Origin: JANQOH01 sp965242575
Lineage (GTDB): Bacteria > Pseudomonadota > Alphaproteobacteria > UBA7887
Direction: 5' to 3'
DNA: 64,000 bases
Assembly (NCBI GenBank): GCA_965242575.1
Contig: OZ251461.1
Span: forward strand, 1,922,001 to 1,986,000
Part shown: piece after piece, positions 26,478 to 36,849 of the stretch
How the letters are laid out: each line of letters opens with the position of its first letter
How positions within the stretch are numbered: position 1 is the first letter of the stretch
The notes under the pieces: generated by a model
Seen by the model: the letters and a program-made list of their open reading frames with translations, nothing else
The model's database searches: none
What the model was told of the DNA's origin: nothing
Program-made: the position numbers and the translations under genes

Positions 26478-27362
26478 ATGGCCGGGGCGGCGCGCGCCGT
26501 CGGGATACTCGGCGGCAGCGGGGTCGAGGGGCTGGACGGCCTCGCCGACATCCGCCGCGAGGAGGTCGAAACCCCCTGGGGCGCGCCGTCGGGGCCGCTC
26601 ACGCACGGGGTTCTGGACGGCCTGCCGCTCGTGTTCCTGCCGCGCCACGGCGAGGGCCACCGGCTGCCGCCGTCGGAGGTGAACTACCGCGCCAACATCG
26701 ACGCGCTGAAGCGCGCCGGCTGCCGCGCGGTGGTTTCGGTCAGCGCCGTCGGCTCGCTGCGCGAGGAGCTGGCGCCGGGGACGTTCGTCGTCGTCGACCA
26801 GTTCATCGACCGGACCTTCGCCCGCCCGAAGAGCTTCTTCGGCGCCGGGATGGTGGGGCACGTCTCGATGGCGGACCCGGTCTGCGAACGGCTCGGCGGC
26901 CATCTCGCGCGCGCGGCGGAGGCGGCGGGAATCCCGGTCGCGCGGGGCGGGACCTATCTGGCGATGGAGGGGCCGCAATTCTCCACCCGCGCCGAATCCG
27001 AGCTCTATCGGTCGTGGGGCTGCGACGTCATCGGCATGACCAACATGCCGGAGGCGAAACTCGCCCGCGAGGCGGAGCTGTGCTACGCGACGGTCGCCAT
27101 GGTCACCGATTACGACTGCTGGCGCCCTGGCCACGACGACGTGACGGTGGAGGCGATTATCGCGGTGCTGCGCGCCAACGCCGACGCGGCGCGGCGGCTG
27201 GTGGCGCGGGCGGCGCCGGCGCTGCGCGACGATTCCGGCGCCTGCGCCCAGGACTGCGGGCGGGCGCTCGACAGCGCGCTCATCACCGCGCCCGGCGCGC
27301 GCGACCCCGCCCTCCTCGCCCGGCTCGACGCGGTGGCCGGGCGAGTCCTCGGCGGGACGTAG
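26478..27362 (+). CDS. mtnP: S-methyl-5'-thioadenosine phosphorylase
   Basis: 294 residues. The N-terminus AVGILGGSGVEGLDGL, the phosphate-site FLPRHGEGHRLPPSEVNYRAN, the purine-site YLAMEGPQFSTRAES and VIGMTNMPEAKLAREAE are those of MTA phosphorylases. It releases adenine and methylthioribose-1-phosphate in methionine salvage. It starts 6 bp after the FKBP stop and converges on rpoH. Confidence 0.94.
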   Translation: MAGAARAVGILGGSGVEGLDGLADIRREEVETPWGAPSGPLTHGVLDGLPLVFLPRHGEGHRLPPSEVNYRANIDALKRAGCRAVVSVSAVGSLREELAPGTFVVVDQFIDRTFARPKSFFGAGMVGHVSMADPVCERLGGHLARAAEAAGIPVARGGTYLAMEGPQFSTRAESELYRSWGCDVIGMTNMPEAKLAREAELCYATVAMVTDYDCWRPGHDDVTVEAIIAVLRANADAARRLVARAAPALRDDSGACAQDCGRALDSALITAPGARDPALLARLDAVAGRVLGGT

Positions 27363-27414
27363 GAGGGGACGGGGGAAAGGGCGAAAGGACGAGGGGGCCG
27401 CGCCGCCGCGCGCG

Positions 27415-28290
27415 TCAGGCGGCGGCCAGCGCGTCGGGGTCGTGGGCGCCGATGGCGACGCGCAGCTTCTCCAGCGCCTTGTGCTCGATCTGGCGCACGC
27501 GCTCCTTGGAGATGCCGATCCTGCGGCCCAGCTCGCCGAGCGTCAGCGCGTCCTCGCGCAGGCGGCGCTCCTGGATGATCGTCCGTTCGCGCGGGCTGAG
27601 CATCGCCAGCGCCTCGGCAAGCCAGCCGGAGCGGGCGCGGAAGTCGTGGCGGTCGCGGACCTCCTCCTCCGGCGTCGGCGCGTCGTCGGACAGGAAGTCC
27701 TGCCATTCGTCGTCGCCGGACTCGCCGACCGCGGCGTTCAGCGACTGGTCGCCGGCGGCGAGGCGCGCCTCCATCTCGTCGATGTCGCTCGGGCGGACGC
27801 GGAGTTCGTCGGCGATGCGCCCCCGGGCCTCGTCGCCGATGCGGCCGTCGACGGCGCCGGCGTGTTTCGCGCGCAGGCGGCGGAAGTTGAAGAACAGCGC
27901 CTTGTGCGCCGCCGTGGTGCCGGTGCGCACGATCGACCAGTTGCGCAGCACGAAGTCCTGCATCGTCGAGCGGATCCACCACGCGGCGTAGGTGGAGAAG
28001 CGCACGTCGCGATCGGGGTCGAACCGCGCCGCCGCCTGCAACAGGCCGACGTTACCCTCCTGCACCAGGTCGCTCATGGGCAGGCCGTAATTGCGGAACC
28101 GCGCCGCGACCTTGACCACCAGCCGCCCGTGGGCGGCGACCAGTTCGTGCAAGGCGCGCTCGTCGCGCTCGTCGCGCCAGCGCCGCGCCAGTTCATGCTC
28201 GCGCTCGCGGGTGAGCAGCGCGGCGTTCATCGACCGGTCGACGTAGGTCCGGTTCGCCTTCCGGGTCCTGGGCGTGTCCGCATGGACCAT
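27415..28290 (-). CDS. rpoH: RNA polymerase sigma factor of the RpoH (sigma-32) family
   Basis: 291 residues, preceded by GAGGGGG. Region 2 is FRNYGLPMSDLVQEGNVGLL with RFSTYAAWWIRSTMQDFVL, and the RpoH-box-like segment is ALFFNFRRLRAK. Region 4 contains LSPRERTIIQERRL and the helix-turn-helix LGELGRRIGISKERVRQIEH. It directs RNA polymerase to heat-shock or related promoters. Alphaproteobacteria often have two such factors, and this could be either. The upstream 190 bp is unusually AT-rich with inverted repeats. Confidence 0.92.
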   Translation of the reverse strand: MVHADTPRTRKANRTYVDRSMNAALLTREREHELARRWRDERDERALHELVAAHGRLVVKVAARFRNYGLPMSDLVQEGNVGLLQAAARFDPDRDVRFSTYAAWWIRSTMQDFVLRNWSIVRTGTTAAHKALFFNFRRLRAKHAGAVDGRIGDEARGRIADELRVRPSDIDEMEARLAAGDQSLNAAVGESGDDEWQDFLSDDAPTPEEEVRDRHDFRARSGWLAEALAMLSPRERTIIQERRLREDALTLGELGRRIGISKERVRQIEHKALEKLRVAIGAHDPDALAAA

Positions 28291-28484
28291 GATCTTCCCC
28301 CTCGCACGGTTGGCGGCCCGGCGGTGTTCGCGGGATCGGGCCGTCTCCCCTGGGAAGATCGTTCTCCTGCGCGGTTTGTCTATAGAGAAAACGAGTTTTC
28401 GTTTCGGAATTCGGGAAAATGACGATATGTTTTGAGTAACAACTCAGGATAATTCGGATAAAATTTTATCCATTCTTTCGGCAT
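28291..28484 (-). promoter_or_regulatory. AT-rich rpoH upstream region with three inverted repeats
   Basis: Within an otherwise ~70% G+C window, 28380-28480 is strongly AT-rich. It holds GAAAACGAGTTTTC (28387-28400), next to a TATAGA-like hexamer on the minus strand, then TGAGTAACAACTCA (28433-28446), and the perfect 16-bp palindrome GGATAAAATTTTATCC (28456-28471). The region lies between the phosphoesterase stop and rpoH, both on the minus strand, so it can carry the terminator of the first and the promoter or operators of the second. No -35 box is convincing. Confidence 0.4.
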
Positions 28485-29291
28485 TCAGGCATCGACCGTC
28501 TCCACCGGGGTCCCGTCGGCGGCGAAGCAGACCGCGGCGAGCCGTCCGCCGAAGCCGCAGCCGGAATCGACCGTCGCCGCGACCGGGCCGATGGCCAGCC
28601 CGCCATGGTCGGGGTCGTAACCGCGGACGAGGCGCCGGAACCCCTCCCACGGCGCGGCGATGGCGGCGAAATTGCCCGCCCCCCACCAGAACGCGTCGCC
28701 CTGCGCGTCCAGCGGCCGGTCCGGGTCGACGCCCGAATGGACGAACAGGACGCGGCGTTCGGCGGTGAAGGCGGCGCGCCGGACCGAGGTCATCAGGCGC
28801 TCGTGGCCGGGGCGGCGGCGCATCCGCGCGCGCATGTCCGCCGACCATTGCGCCAGCGCCAGCGCGCCCTCGTGGCAGCGCGCCCGCGCGTCCTCCACGT
28901 CGCCGCCATAGGCGCGGACGGCGCCGGCGAGGCCCTGGTCCAGCATCCACTCCAGGACTTCGGCGGGGTTCTGCGCCATCTGCAACTGCATGGCCTTCTG
29001 CCACATCTCCTCCTGGCGGCCGCGCAGATAGACGACGTCGTCGGGGAACAGGCCGAACCGGGCGACGAGCGCGCGGCGGAACAGCAGGAGTTCGTCCAGC
29101 GTCTCGACCGCCGCCGCGCCGCGGCCCAGGTAGTTGCCGAGATAGACGAGGCGGTCGCCGCGCGCGAACCGGGCCTCCAGCGCCGAATGCAGCGCCGCGA
29201 GGCGGCCGGCCTCGGCGTGGATCGCGCCGACCGCCCAGATCCGCCGCGCGGCGCCGAGGATCCCCCAGACGGCTGCGGCGGCGTTGCTCAC
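28485..29291 (-). CDS. Degenerate calcineurin-like metallophosphoesterase
   Basis: 268 residues from a GTG at 29291. Overall sequence and order follow bacterial PPP-type serine/threonine phosphatases, but the metal ligands are lost. GDIHG is replaced by GAIHA (residues 22-26), GDYxDRG by GNYLGRG (52-58), and GNHE by GRQE (91-94). The C-terminal FVHSGVDPDRPLDAQGDAFWW and YDPDHGGLAIGPVAATVDSG still match the family. It is probably catalytically inactive, perhaps a binding or regulatory pseudo-phosphatase. It sits between carD and rpoH. Confidence 0.75.
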   Translation of the reverse strand: MSNAAAAVWGILGAARRIWAVGAIHAEAGRLAALHSALEARFARGDRLVYLGNYLGRGAAAVETLDELLLFRRALVARFGLFPDDVVYLRGRQEEMWQKAMQLQMAQNPAEVLEWMLDQGLAGAVRAYGGDVEDARARCHEGALALAQWSADMRARMRRRPGHERLMTSVRRAAFTAERRVLFVHSGVDPDRPLDAQGDAFWWGAGNFAAIAAPWEGFRRLVRGYDPDHGGLAIGPVAATVDSGCGFGGRLAAVCFAADGTPVETVDA

Positions 29292-29332
29292 GGGGCCGCC
29301 CGCGCGCCGCCGTCGCCCGACCCGGGCCGCCT

Positions 29333-29833
29333 CTAGGCCGCCTTCCGCAGGACCTGCTGGAGCTTCTCGGCGGCGGCGGCCTGGTCGATCTTCTCGACCG
29401 CGGCGTATTCGCGCGACAGGCGGTCCATCGCCGCTTCGTAGATCTGGCGTTCGCTGTAGGACTGTTCGGGCTGGTCGGCAGAGCGGTGCAGGTCGCGCAG
29501 CACCTCGGCGACGGAGATCGGGTTCCCGGAATTGAGCTTCGCCTCGTATTCCTGCGCGCGGCGGCTCCACATGGCGCGCTTGACGCGGGCGCGCCCGCGC
29601 AGGGTCGTCACCGCCTTGCCCATCTGCTCGCGGCTGGAGACCTTGCGCATCCCCGACGACGCGGCCTTGTCGACGGGAACCCTGAGGATCATCTTCTCCT
29701 TGTCGAACGAGACGACGTAGAGCTGGAGCCGTTCGCCGCCGAATTCGCGGGTCTCGACACCGGTGACCGCGCCGAGCCCGTGGGCCGGATAGACGACCAT
29801 GTCGCCGGTCTTGAATGTCAGCTTCCTCGCCAT
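29333..29833 (-). CDS. carD: CarD family transcriptional regulator
   Basis: 166 residues from the ATG at 29833. The N-terminal Tudor-like RNA polymerase-binding domain is KLTFKTGDMVVYPAHGLGAV, and the helical C-terminal part is SRREQMGKAVTTLRGR-like through KRAMWSRRAQEYEAKLNSGN. CarD binds the polymerase beta subunit and stabilises open promoter complexes. The carD - fdxA - S4 - helicase group is conserved in alphaproteobacteria. Confidence 0.93.
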   Translation of the reverse strand: MARKLTFKTGDMVVYPAHGLGAVTGVETREFGGERLQLYVVSFDKEKMILRVPVDKAASSGMRKVSSREQMGKAVTTLRGRARVKRAMWSRRAQEYEAKLNSGNPISVAEVLRDLHRSADQPEQSYSERQIYEAAMDRLSREYAAVEKIDQAAAAEKLQQVLRKAA

Positions 29834-29988
29834 TCGGGATACGCCTCGCTCGTCGCTCGCGGTTGCAACCGCCGGGCCCGCCCCGGCCCCGCGCGGCGCC
29901 GGGCAAGGCCGCCGCGCGGTCCGGCGCAGTCTAGCGCGAATCCGCGGACCGGGACAGGGGGCGGCGCGCCGCGCGCCCGGAGCGCCGG

Positions 29989-30330
29989 TCAGCCGTCGCC
30001 CGGGCCCGGTTCGGGGCTGAAGAACGCGTCGAACTTGCCGGGCCGGTCCTTGTATTTGTCGGCGTCGGCCGGCGATTCCCCCTTGCGGGTGAGGTTCGGC
30101 CACTTCTCGGCGTATTCGGCGTTGAGCGCCAGCCATTTGTCGAGCTCGCCCTCGCTGTCGGGGAGGATCGCCTCGGCCGGGCATTCGGGTTCGCAGACCC
30201 CGCAGTCGATGCATTCGTCGGGATGGATGACCAGCATGTTCTCCCCCTCGTAGAAGCAATCGACGGGGCACACCTCGACGCAGTCCATGTATTTGCACTT
30301 GATGCAGGCTTCCGTGACGACGTATGTCAT
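29989..30330 (-). CDS. fdxA: 7-Fe ferredoxin FdxA
   Basis: 113 residues from the ATG at 30328-30330, which overlaps the TerB-like stop (ATGA). Cluster ligands are visible as CIKCKYMDCVEVCPVDCF and CIDCGVCEPECPAEAI, giving one [3Fe-4S] and one [4Fe-4S] cluster. The C-terminal extension ALNAEYAEKWPNLTRKGE is typical of FdxA in alphaproteobacteria. It is a cytoplasmic electron carrier. Confidence 0.95.
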   Translation of the reverse strand: MTYVVTEACIKCKYMDCVEVCPVDCFYEGENMLVIHPDECIDCGVCEPECPAEAILPDSEGELDKWLALNAEYAEKWPNLTRKGESPADADKYKDRPGKFDAFFSPEPGPGDG

Positions 30331-30830
30331 CGGGTCGGGTCTCCTTCGGGGGGCTCGGCGCTCCGCTCCGCGGCGGCGCGGCGTTCGCGCGCCCGGCGGC
30401 GCGCCGCTCCGCGGTCGCGGTCGCTCACATAAATCAGGCCGCCGATGCGGCGCAACAGGTTCTCCTCGAATTCGTGGACCTCGCCGTCGGCGTAGGCGAC
30501 CTCCCACAGCATTTCGAACAGCGCCGCGCGCTCGCGTTCGTCGAAATGCGTCTTCACCGCGTTGGTGAAGCGGAAGATCTGCGGCGAGGCCGCGACCGCG
30601 CGCTCGGCGTCGGCGACCAGCGCGGCGGCCTCCGCCGCCGGCAGCGCGAAGCGCGCGGCGATCAGCCGCTCGACGGTCGCGCGCTCGTCGTCGTCGAAAC
30701 GGCCGTCCATCCGCGCCGTCTCGACCAGCAGCGCGCAGGCGGCGAGGCGCATGTCCTCCGGCCCGGGGCGCGCATCCTCCGCCGGCGCCGCGTCGACGCG
30801 GCGCAGCCATCCCGCGAATCGGTCGATCAT
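30327..30830 (-). CDS. TerB-family (tellurite resistance-like) protein
   Basis: 167 residues. The acidic TerB motifs are MRLAACALLVETARMDGRFD near the N-terminus and LFEMLWEVAYADGEVHEFEE near residue 120, with repeated Asp/Glu that may bind metal. The C-terminal tail is Arg/Ala-rich. TerB-like proteins are usually linked to stress or phage resistance, but this single copy has no other Ter genes nearby. It overlaps fdxA by four bases. Confidence 0.85.
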   Translation of the reverse strand: MIDRFAGWLRRVDAAPAEDARPGPEDMRLAACALLVETARMDGRFDDDERATVERLIAARFALPAAEAAALVADAERAVAASPQIFRFTNAVKTHFDERERAALFEMLWEVAYADGEVHEFEENLLRRIGGLIYVSDRDRGAARRRARERRAAAERSAEPPEGDPTR

Positions 30831-30879
30831 GCCGCCTCCCTAACACGGGGCCGCGCCGCCGCATAGCCGCGGCCCGCGG

Positions 30880-31256
30880 TCAGTCCTCCGCGCCCCGCCG
30901 CAGGCGGTCGAGGGCGCGGCGGCCGGCCTTGGTGGGGCGCGGGCCGGCGCGCGCGGCGCCCGGCGGCGGCGGTTCGGGCGGCGCGAGGTCGCGGTAGAGG
31001 CCCGCCGCCTCGGCCGCGGGGCCGCGGCGTTCGCCCAGCGCCGCCACCGCGACCACGCGGACGCGCCCGCCCTGCGGGAAGGTCAGCACGTCGCCGGGGC
31101 GGACCGCGGCGCCCGCCTTGGTCCGCGGCCGCCCGTTGCGCCGTACCCGCCCCTCGGCGCAGACCCTGGCCGCCAGCGAGCGCGACTTGAAGAAGCGGGC
31201 GCGCCACAGCCATTTGTCGAGCCGCAGCTCCGGCGCCGGTCCGTCCGCGCCGGCGC

Positions 31257-31260
<4 letters not shown>
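30880..31260 (-). CDS. S4-domain RNA-binding protein (Hsp15-like)
   Basis: 126 residues. The S4 domain is LRLDKWLWRARFFKSRSLAA through VRRNGRPRTKAGAAVRPGD. Hsp15 binds free 50S subunits that carry a stalled peptidyl-tRNA. The C-terminal part is Pro/Gly/Arg-rich. The ATG overlaps the stop of the SUV3-like helicase (ATGA) and the two genes are co-transcribed, a pairing found in many alphaproteobacteria. Confidence 0.9.
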
Positions 31261-33750
<2,490 letters not shown>

Positions 33751-33776
<26 letters not shown>

Positions 33777-34213
33777 CGCCCGCCGGACTAGCCTATGGAT
33801 GGCGCGAAATCAAGCCGTTCGGGGATGGGCATGGAGATCACCGGGGGCTGCAATTGCGGCGCGGCGCGTTACCGCATCTCCGCCCCGCCGCTGCGGGTGA
33901 GCCACTGCCATTGCGCTACGTGCCGGCGCGCCAGCGGCGCGGTGGCGATGACCCTGGCGGCGTTCCCCGCCGACGCGGTGACGTGGGAGGGGGAGGAGCC
34001 GCGGACCTACAAATCGTCGGAGTTCGCCTACCGCCGGTTCTGCGGCCAGTGCGGCAGCCAGCTCGAATTCGGCTTCGACGACCGCCCCGAAATCCGCGTC
34101 ATGGCGGTCGGTTGCATGGACGACCCGTCCGCCGTCCCGGCGATCCGCCACAACTTCGCCTCCGAGAAGATCGACTGGGTGCGGCTCGACGAGCATCTGC
34201 CGGCGAAGCCGCG
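33751..34213. repeat. Direct repeat unit 1 of a tandem duplication (helicase 5' end plus GFA gene)
   Basis: This unit is matched without gaps by 34529-34991, exactly 778 bp further on, with scattered substitutions. It starts inside the 5' end of the SUV3-like helicase (GAGGCGCTCCGGCGCACGGA) and extends through most of the GFA gene. The intergenic sequence of the two copies differs more than the coding sequence. Confidence 0.85.
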
Positions 34214-34244
34214 CTGGTGGAACCCGCCGCCGGGGCGGGAATAG
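33825..34244 (+). CDS. GFA family (glutathione-dependent formaldehyde-activating-like) protein, copy 1
   Basis: 139 residues from the ATG at 33825; the ATGs at 33795 and 33831 are alternatives. Zinc ligands are visible as GGCNCGAARYRI, CHCATCRRASG and FCGQCGSQLEF, the standard GFA/CENP-V Cys pattern. Such proteins bind zinc and are linked to thiol-adduct chemistry; true formaldehyde activation has been questioned. It is divergent from the helicase, and a second copy follows at 34603. Confidence 0.9.
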   Translation: MGMEITGGCNCGAARYRISAPPLRVSHCHCATCRRASGAVAMTLAAFPADAVTWEGEEPRTYKSSEFAYRRFCGQCGSQLEFGFDDRPEIRVMAVGCMDDPSAVPAIRHNFASEKIDWVRLDEHLPAKPRWWNPPPGRE

Positions 34245-34257
34245 GGCGTCGCGCGGC

Positions 34258-34440
34258 TCAGCGGCGGAACGGCGTATCGGCCTCCTCGTTGGCGGCGCCG
34301 TCGGCTTCCCGCATGGCGGCCTCGGCGTATGCGATGGCCTCTTTGGCGGCCTCGGCGCGTCCCAGGCCGTTCGCTGGATACTTCATACGGGCGACGACTC
34401 CAGCGAGTGCGGCGCAGATGTAATGGTCACGTTTGGTCAT
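34258..34440 (-). CDS. Small hypothetical protein (60 residues), phage-cargo-like
   Basis: 60 residues from the ATG at 34440, reading MTKRDHYICAALAGVVARMK then ANGLGRAEAAKEAIAYAEAA. A purine-rich GGAGACGGAGA precedes the start. It lies between the two GFA copies on the opposite strand. Similar short proteins beginning MTKRD/E are common in phage and plasmid gene sets, but no family is claimed. Confidence 0.5.
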   Translation of the reverse strand: MTKRDHYICAALAGVVARMKYPANGLGRAEAAKEAIAYAEAAMREADGAANEEADTPFRR

Positions 34441-34528
34441 TCTCCGTCTCCTCGTTGTCAGCGCAGCCGCCGGGGGCCTGTTTCTCCGGTATCGCCGATG
34501 ATTATCCGCTCGGCCGGCTGGCCCATGC

Positions 34529-34991
34529 GAGGCGCTCCGGCGCACGGATTGCATTGCTCGGCAGGTCATCCTATGGATGGCGCGAAATCGAGCCGTTCGG
34601 GGATGGGCATGGAGATCACCGGGGGCTGCAATTGCGGCGCGGCGCGCTACCGCATCTCCGCCCCGCCGCTGCGGGTGAGCCACTGCCATTGCGCCGCCTG
34701 CCGGCGCGCCAGCGGCGCCGCGGCGATGAGCTTCGCGGCGTTCCCCGCCGACGCGGTGACGTGGGAGGGGAAGGAGCCGCGCGCCTACCAGTCGTCGGAG
34801 TTCGCCTACCGCCGGTTCTGCGGCAAGTGCGGCAGCCAGCTCGAATTCGGCTTCGACCACCACCCGGAAATCCGCGTCATGGCGGTCGGCTGCATGGACG
34901 ACCCGTCCGCCGTCCCGGCGATCCGCCGCTACTTCGCCCCGGAAAAGGTCGACCGGGCGCGGCTCGACAAGCGTCTGCCGGCGCGGCCGCG
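34529..34991. repeat. Direct repeat unit 2 of the GFA duplication
   Basis: Second copy of 33751-34213. The first part retains the beginning of the helicase gene (reading MQSVRRSASHGPAGR on the minus strand), which here has no downstream continuation. That shows the direction of the duplication: the original GFA-helicase junction was copied. Confidence 0.85.
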
Positions 34992-35043
34992 CATGGTCTG
35001 CGGGATATCCGCGCGCGGCGCCGCGCGTCCCGGCGGCGCCTAG
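34603..35043 (+). CDS. GFA family protein, copy 2 (tandem paralogue)
   Basis: 146 residues from the ATG at 34603. It shares most residues with copy 1, including GGCNCGAARYRI and FCGKCGSQLEF, and has CHCAACRRASGAA in place of CHCATC. The C-terminus differs: after LPARPRM it runs into a new tail, VCGISARGAARPGGA. The duplication is old enough for many silent and some replacement changes, while the zinc ligands are kept, so the copy is probably still functional. Confidence 0.87.
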   Translation: MGMEITGGCNCGAARYRISAPPLRVSHCHCAACRRASGAAAMSFAAFPADAVTWEGKEPRAYQSSEFAYRRFCGKCGSQLEFGFDHHPEIRVMAVGCMDDPSAVPAIRRYFAPEKVDRARLDKRLPARPRMVCGISARGAARPGGA

Positions 35044-35047
35044 GGCG

Positions 35048-35710
35048 TCAGGGCGGCGCCGCCGCAAGGCAGTCGCGGAGGAAGCGCCCGCCGATGGCGA
35101 GGCCGTCGGGCGCGATCCCGTGGCCCACGCCGCGGCTCACACGCCATTGCGCCGAGAACCCGGCCGCGCCCAGAGCCGCCCGCGCCTCGTGGAGCGATTC
35201 GGGCGGGACCACCTCGTCGGCGTCGCCGTGGACCAGCATGACCGGCGGGCGCCCGGGGGCGGCGCGCGCCAGTTCCGCGCCGCCGACCAGACGGCCCGAA
35301 AAGGCCAATACGCAGGCGGGCGGCGGCGACCGCCTCGGCCCGGCATGCAGCGCCAGCATCGCGCCCTGGCTGAAGCCGGCGAGGGCGAGGCGCGCGCCGT
35401 CCAGCCCGTGCCGGGCGAGCGCGGCGTCGAGGAAGGGGTCGAGCGCCGCCGCCGCGCGCTCCACGCCTGCGCGCATCGCCGCCTCGCGCCGGTCGCGGAC
35501 CGAGAACCACTGCCGGCCCGTTGGCGCCATGTCGCAGCGTTCGGCCGCGTCGGGCGCCAGGAAAAGGCAGTCCGGCAGCGCGCGCGCCCAATGGTCGGCG
35601 AGGCCGATCAGGTCGGCGCCATCGGCGCCCAGGCCGTGCAGAAGGACGACGAGGCCGCGCGGCCGGCCGCCGGAAGCCGGGCCGCGTTCGGGCCCGCGCA
35701 GTTGGGTCAT
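35048..35710 (-). CDS. Phospholipase/carboxylesterase family alpha/beta hydrolase
   Basis: 220 residues from the ATG at 35710. The oxyanion-hole segment is LVVLLHGLGADGADL, the nucleophile motif is GFSQGAMLAL, the acid is in VHGDADEVVPPE, and the His is in RGVGHGIAPDG. The family hydrolyses short-chain carboxylic esters or lysophospholipids. Divergent from gluQ with 150 bp between. Confidence 0.92.
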   Translation of the reverse strand: MTQLRGPERGPASGGRPRGLVVLLHGLGADGADLIGLADHWARALPDCLFLAPDAAERCDMAPTGRQWFSVRDRREAAMRAGVERAAAALDPFLDAALARHGLDGARLALAGFSQGAMLALHAGPRRSPPPACVLAFSGRLVGGAELARAAPGRPPVMLVHGDADEVVPPESLHEARAALGAAGFSAQWRVSRGVGHGIAPDGLAIGGRFLRDCLAAAPP

Positions 35711-35860
35711 GGCGCGGGACGGGGCAGGGCCGAAAGGGGGCGCATGCGCGTCATGATCGCCCTCCGCCGCGGCCGCCGCAACCGGGGCGGGCTTGAAAGT
35801 TCCCGGCGCCGGGCCACTTCCCAATTCGACGACAGGCGGCGGGCGAAGCGGAGTCGAGGC

Positions 35861-36814
35861 ATGGACGGAGTGCGGACGGCGGACACGCCGGTGTTTCCGG
35901 AGTTCGCGCGCGAATGGGGCGTGAGCCGCGGCGACGCGGCGGCTCCGGTCGAGATCGCCCCGGTCGAGATCGCTCACGTCACCCGGTTCGCGCCATCGCC
36001 GACGGGGCTCATGCATCTGGGCCACGCCTACGCGGCGCTGTTCGCATGGTCCGAGGCCAGACGGACGAACGGGCGCTTCCTGCTGCGCATCGAGGACATC
36101 GACCGGGGCCGCTGCCGCCCCCAATTCGAGGCGGCGATCCTGGAGGACCTGGACTGGCTGGGCCTCGAATGGGAGCCGGAGGCGCGGCGGCAGTCCGACC
36201 ACATGCGCGATTACGGCGCGGCGCTGGCGCGCCTCGACGAGTTGGGCGTCGTGTATCCCTGCTTCTGCACGCGGAGCGCCATCCGCGCCGAGATCGCCCG
36301 CGCCGGGGCGGCGCCGCACGGCCCCGAAGGCGCGGTCTACCCCGGATCCTGCCGCGGCCTGGGCGCGGCCGGGCGGGCGCGGGCGGCCGCGGGCGAGCCG
36401 CACGCCTGGCGCCTCGATTCGCGCCGCGCCGCCGCGCGCGCCGGGCCGCTCTTCTGGCGCGACCGCAAGGCCGGCGAACAGCGCGTCGACCCCGCCGCGT
36501 TCGGCGACGTGGTGGTGGCGCGCAAGGACACGCCGGCGAGCTACCACCTGGCGGTGACGGTCGACGACGCGCTCGCCGGAGTGACCCTGGTGACGCGCGG
36601 CGACGACCTGTTCCACGCCACCGGCGTGCACAGGCTGTTGCAGGCGCTGCTCGACATCGACCCGCCGCTGTGGAGCCACCACGCGGTGATCGCCGACGCC
36701 AACGGCGTCCGGCTGGCGAAGCGCAACCGCGCCGTCACCCTGCGCGCGCTGCGCCGCGACGGGAAGACGCCCGCCGAAGTCCGGGCGATGGTCGGGTTCG
36801 CCGGCGCCGCGTAG
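35861..36814 (+). CDS. gluQ: Glutamyl-Q tRNA(Asp) synthetase
   Basis: 317 residues from the ATG at 35861. The class I synthetase fold begins VTRFAPSPTGLMHLGHAYAA (HIGH equivalent HLGH), and the zinc site shows CFC...YPGSC. The signature of the second half is GDDLFHATGVHRLLQ, then VRLAKRN in the KMSKS position. It lacks the anticodon-binding domain and adds glutamate to queuosine at position 34 of tRNA(Asp). The first ~40 residues are not conserved, so a later start is possible. Confidence 0.9.
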   Translation: MDGVRTADTPVFPEFAREWGVSRGDAAAPVEIAPVEIAHVTRFAPSPTGLMHLGHAYAALFAWSEARRTNGRFLLRIEDIDRGRCRPQFEAAILEDLDWLGLEWEPEARRQSDHMRDYGAALARLDELGVVYPCFCTRSAIRAEIARAGAAPHGPEGAVYPGSCRGLGAAGRARAAAGEPHAWRLDSRRAAARAGPLFWRDRKAGEQRVDPAAFGDVVVARKDTPASYHLAVTVDDALAGVTLVTRGDDLFHATGVHRLLQALLDIDPPLWSHHAVIADANGVRLAKRNRAVTLRALRRDGKTPAEVRAMVGFAGAA

Positions 36815-36849
36815 CGCCCGGCGCCCGCCCGAAGACTCCCGACGGATCG

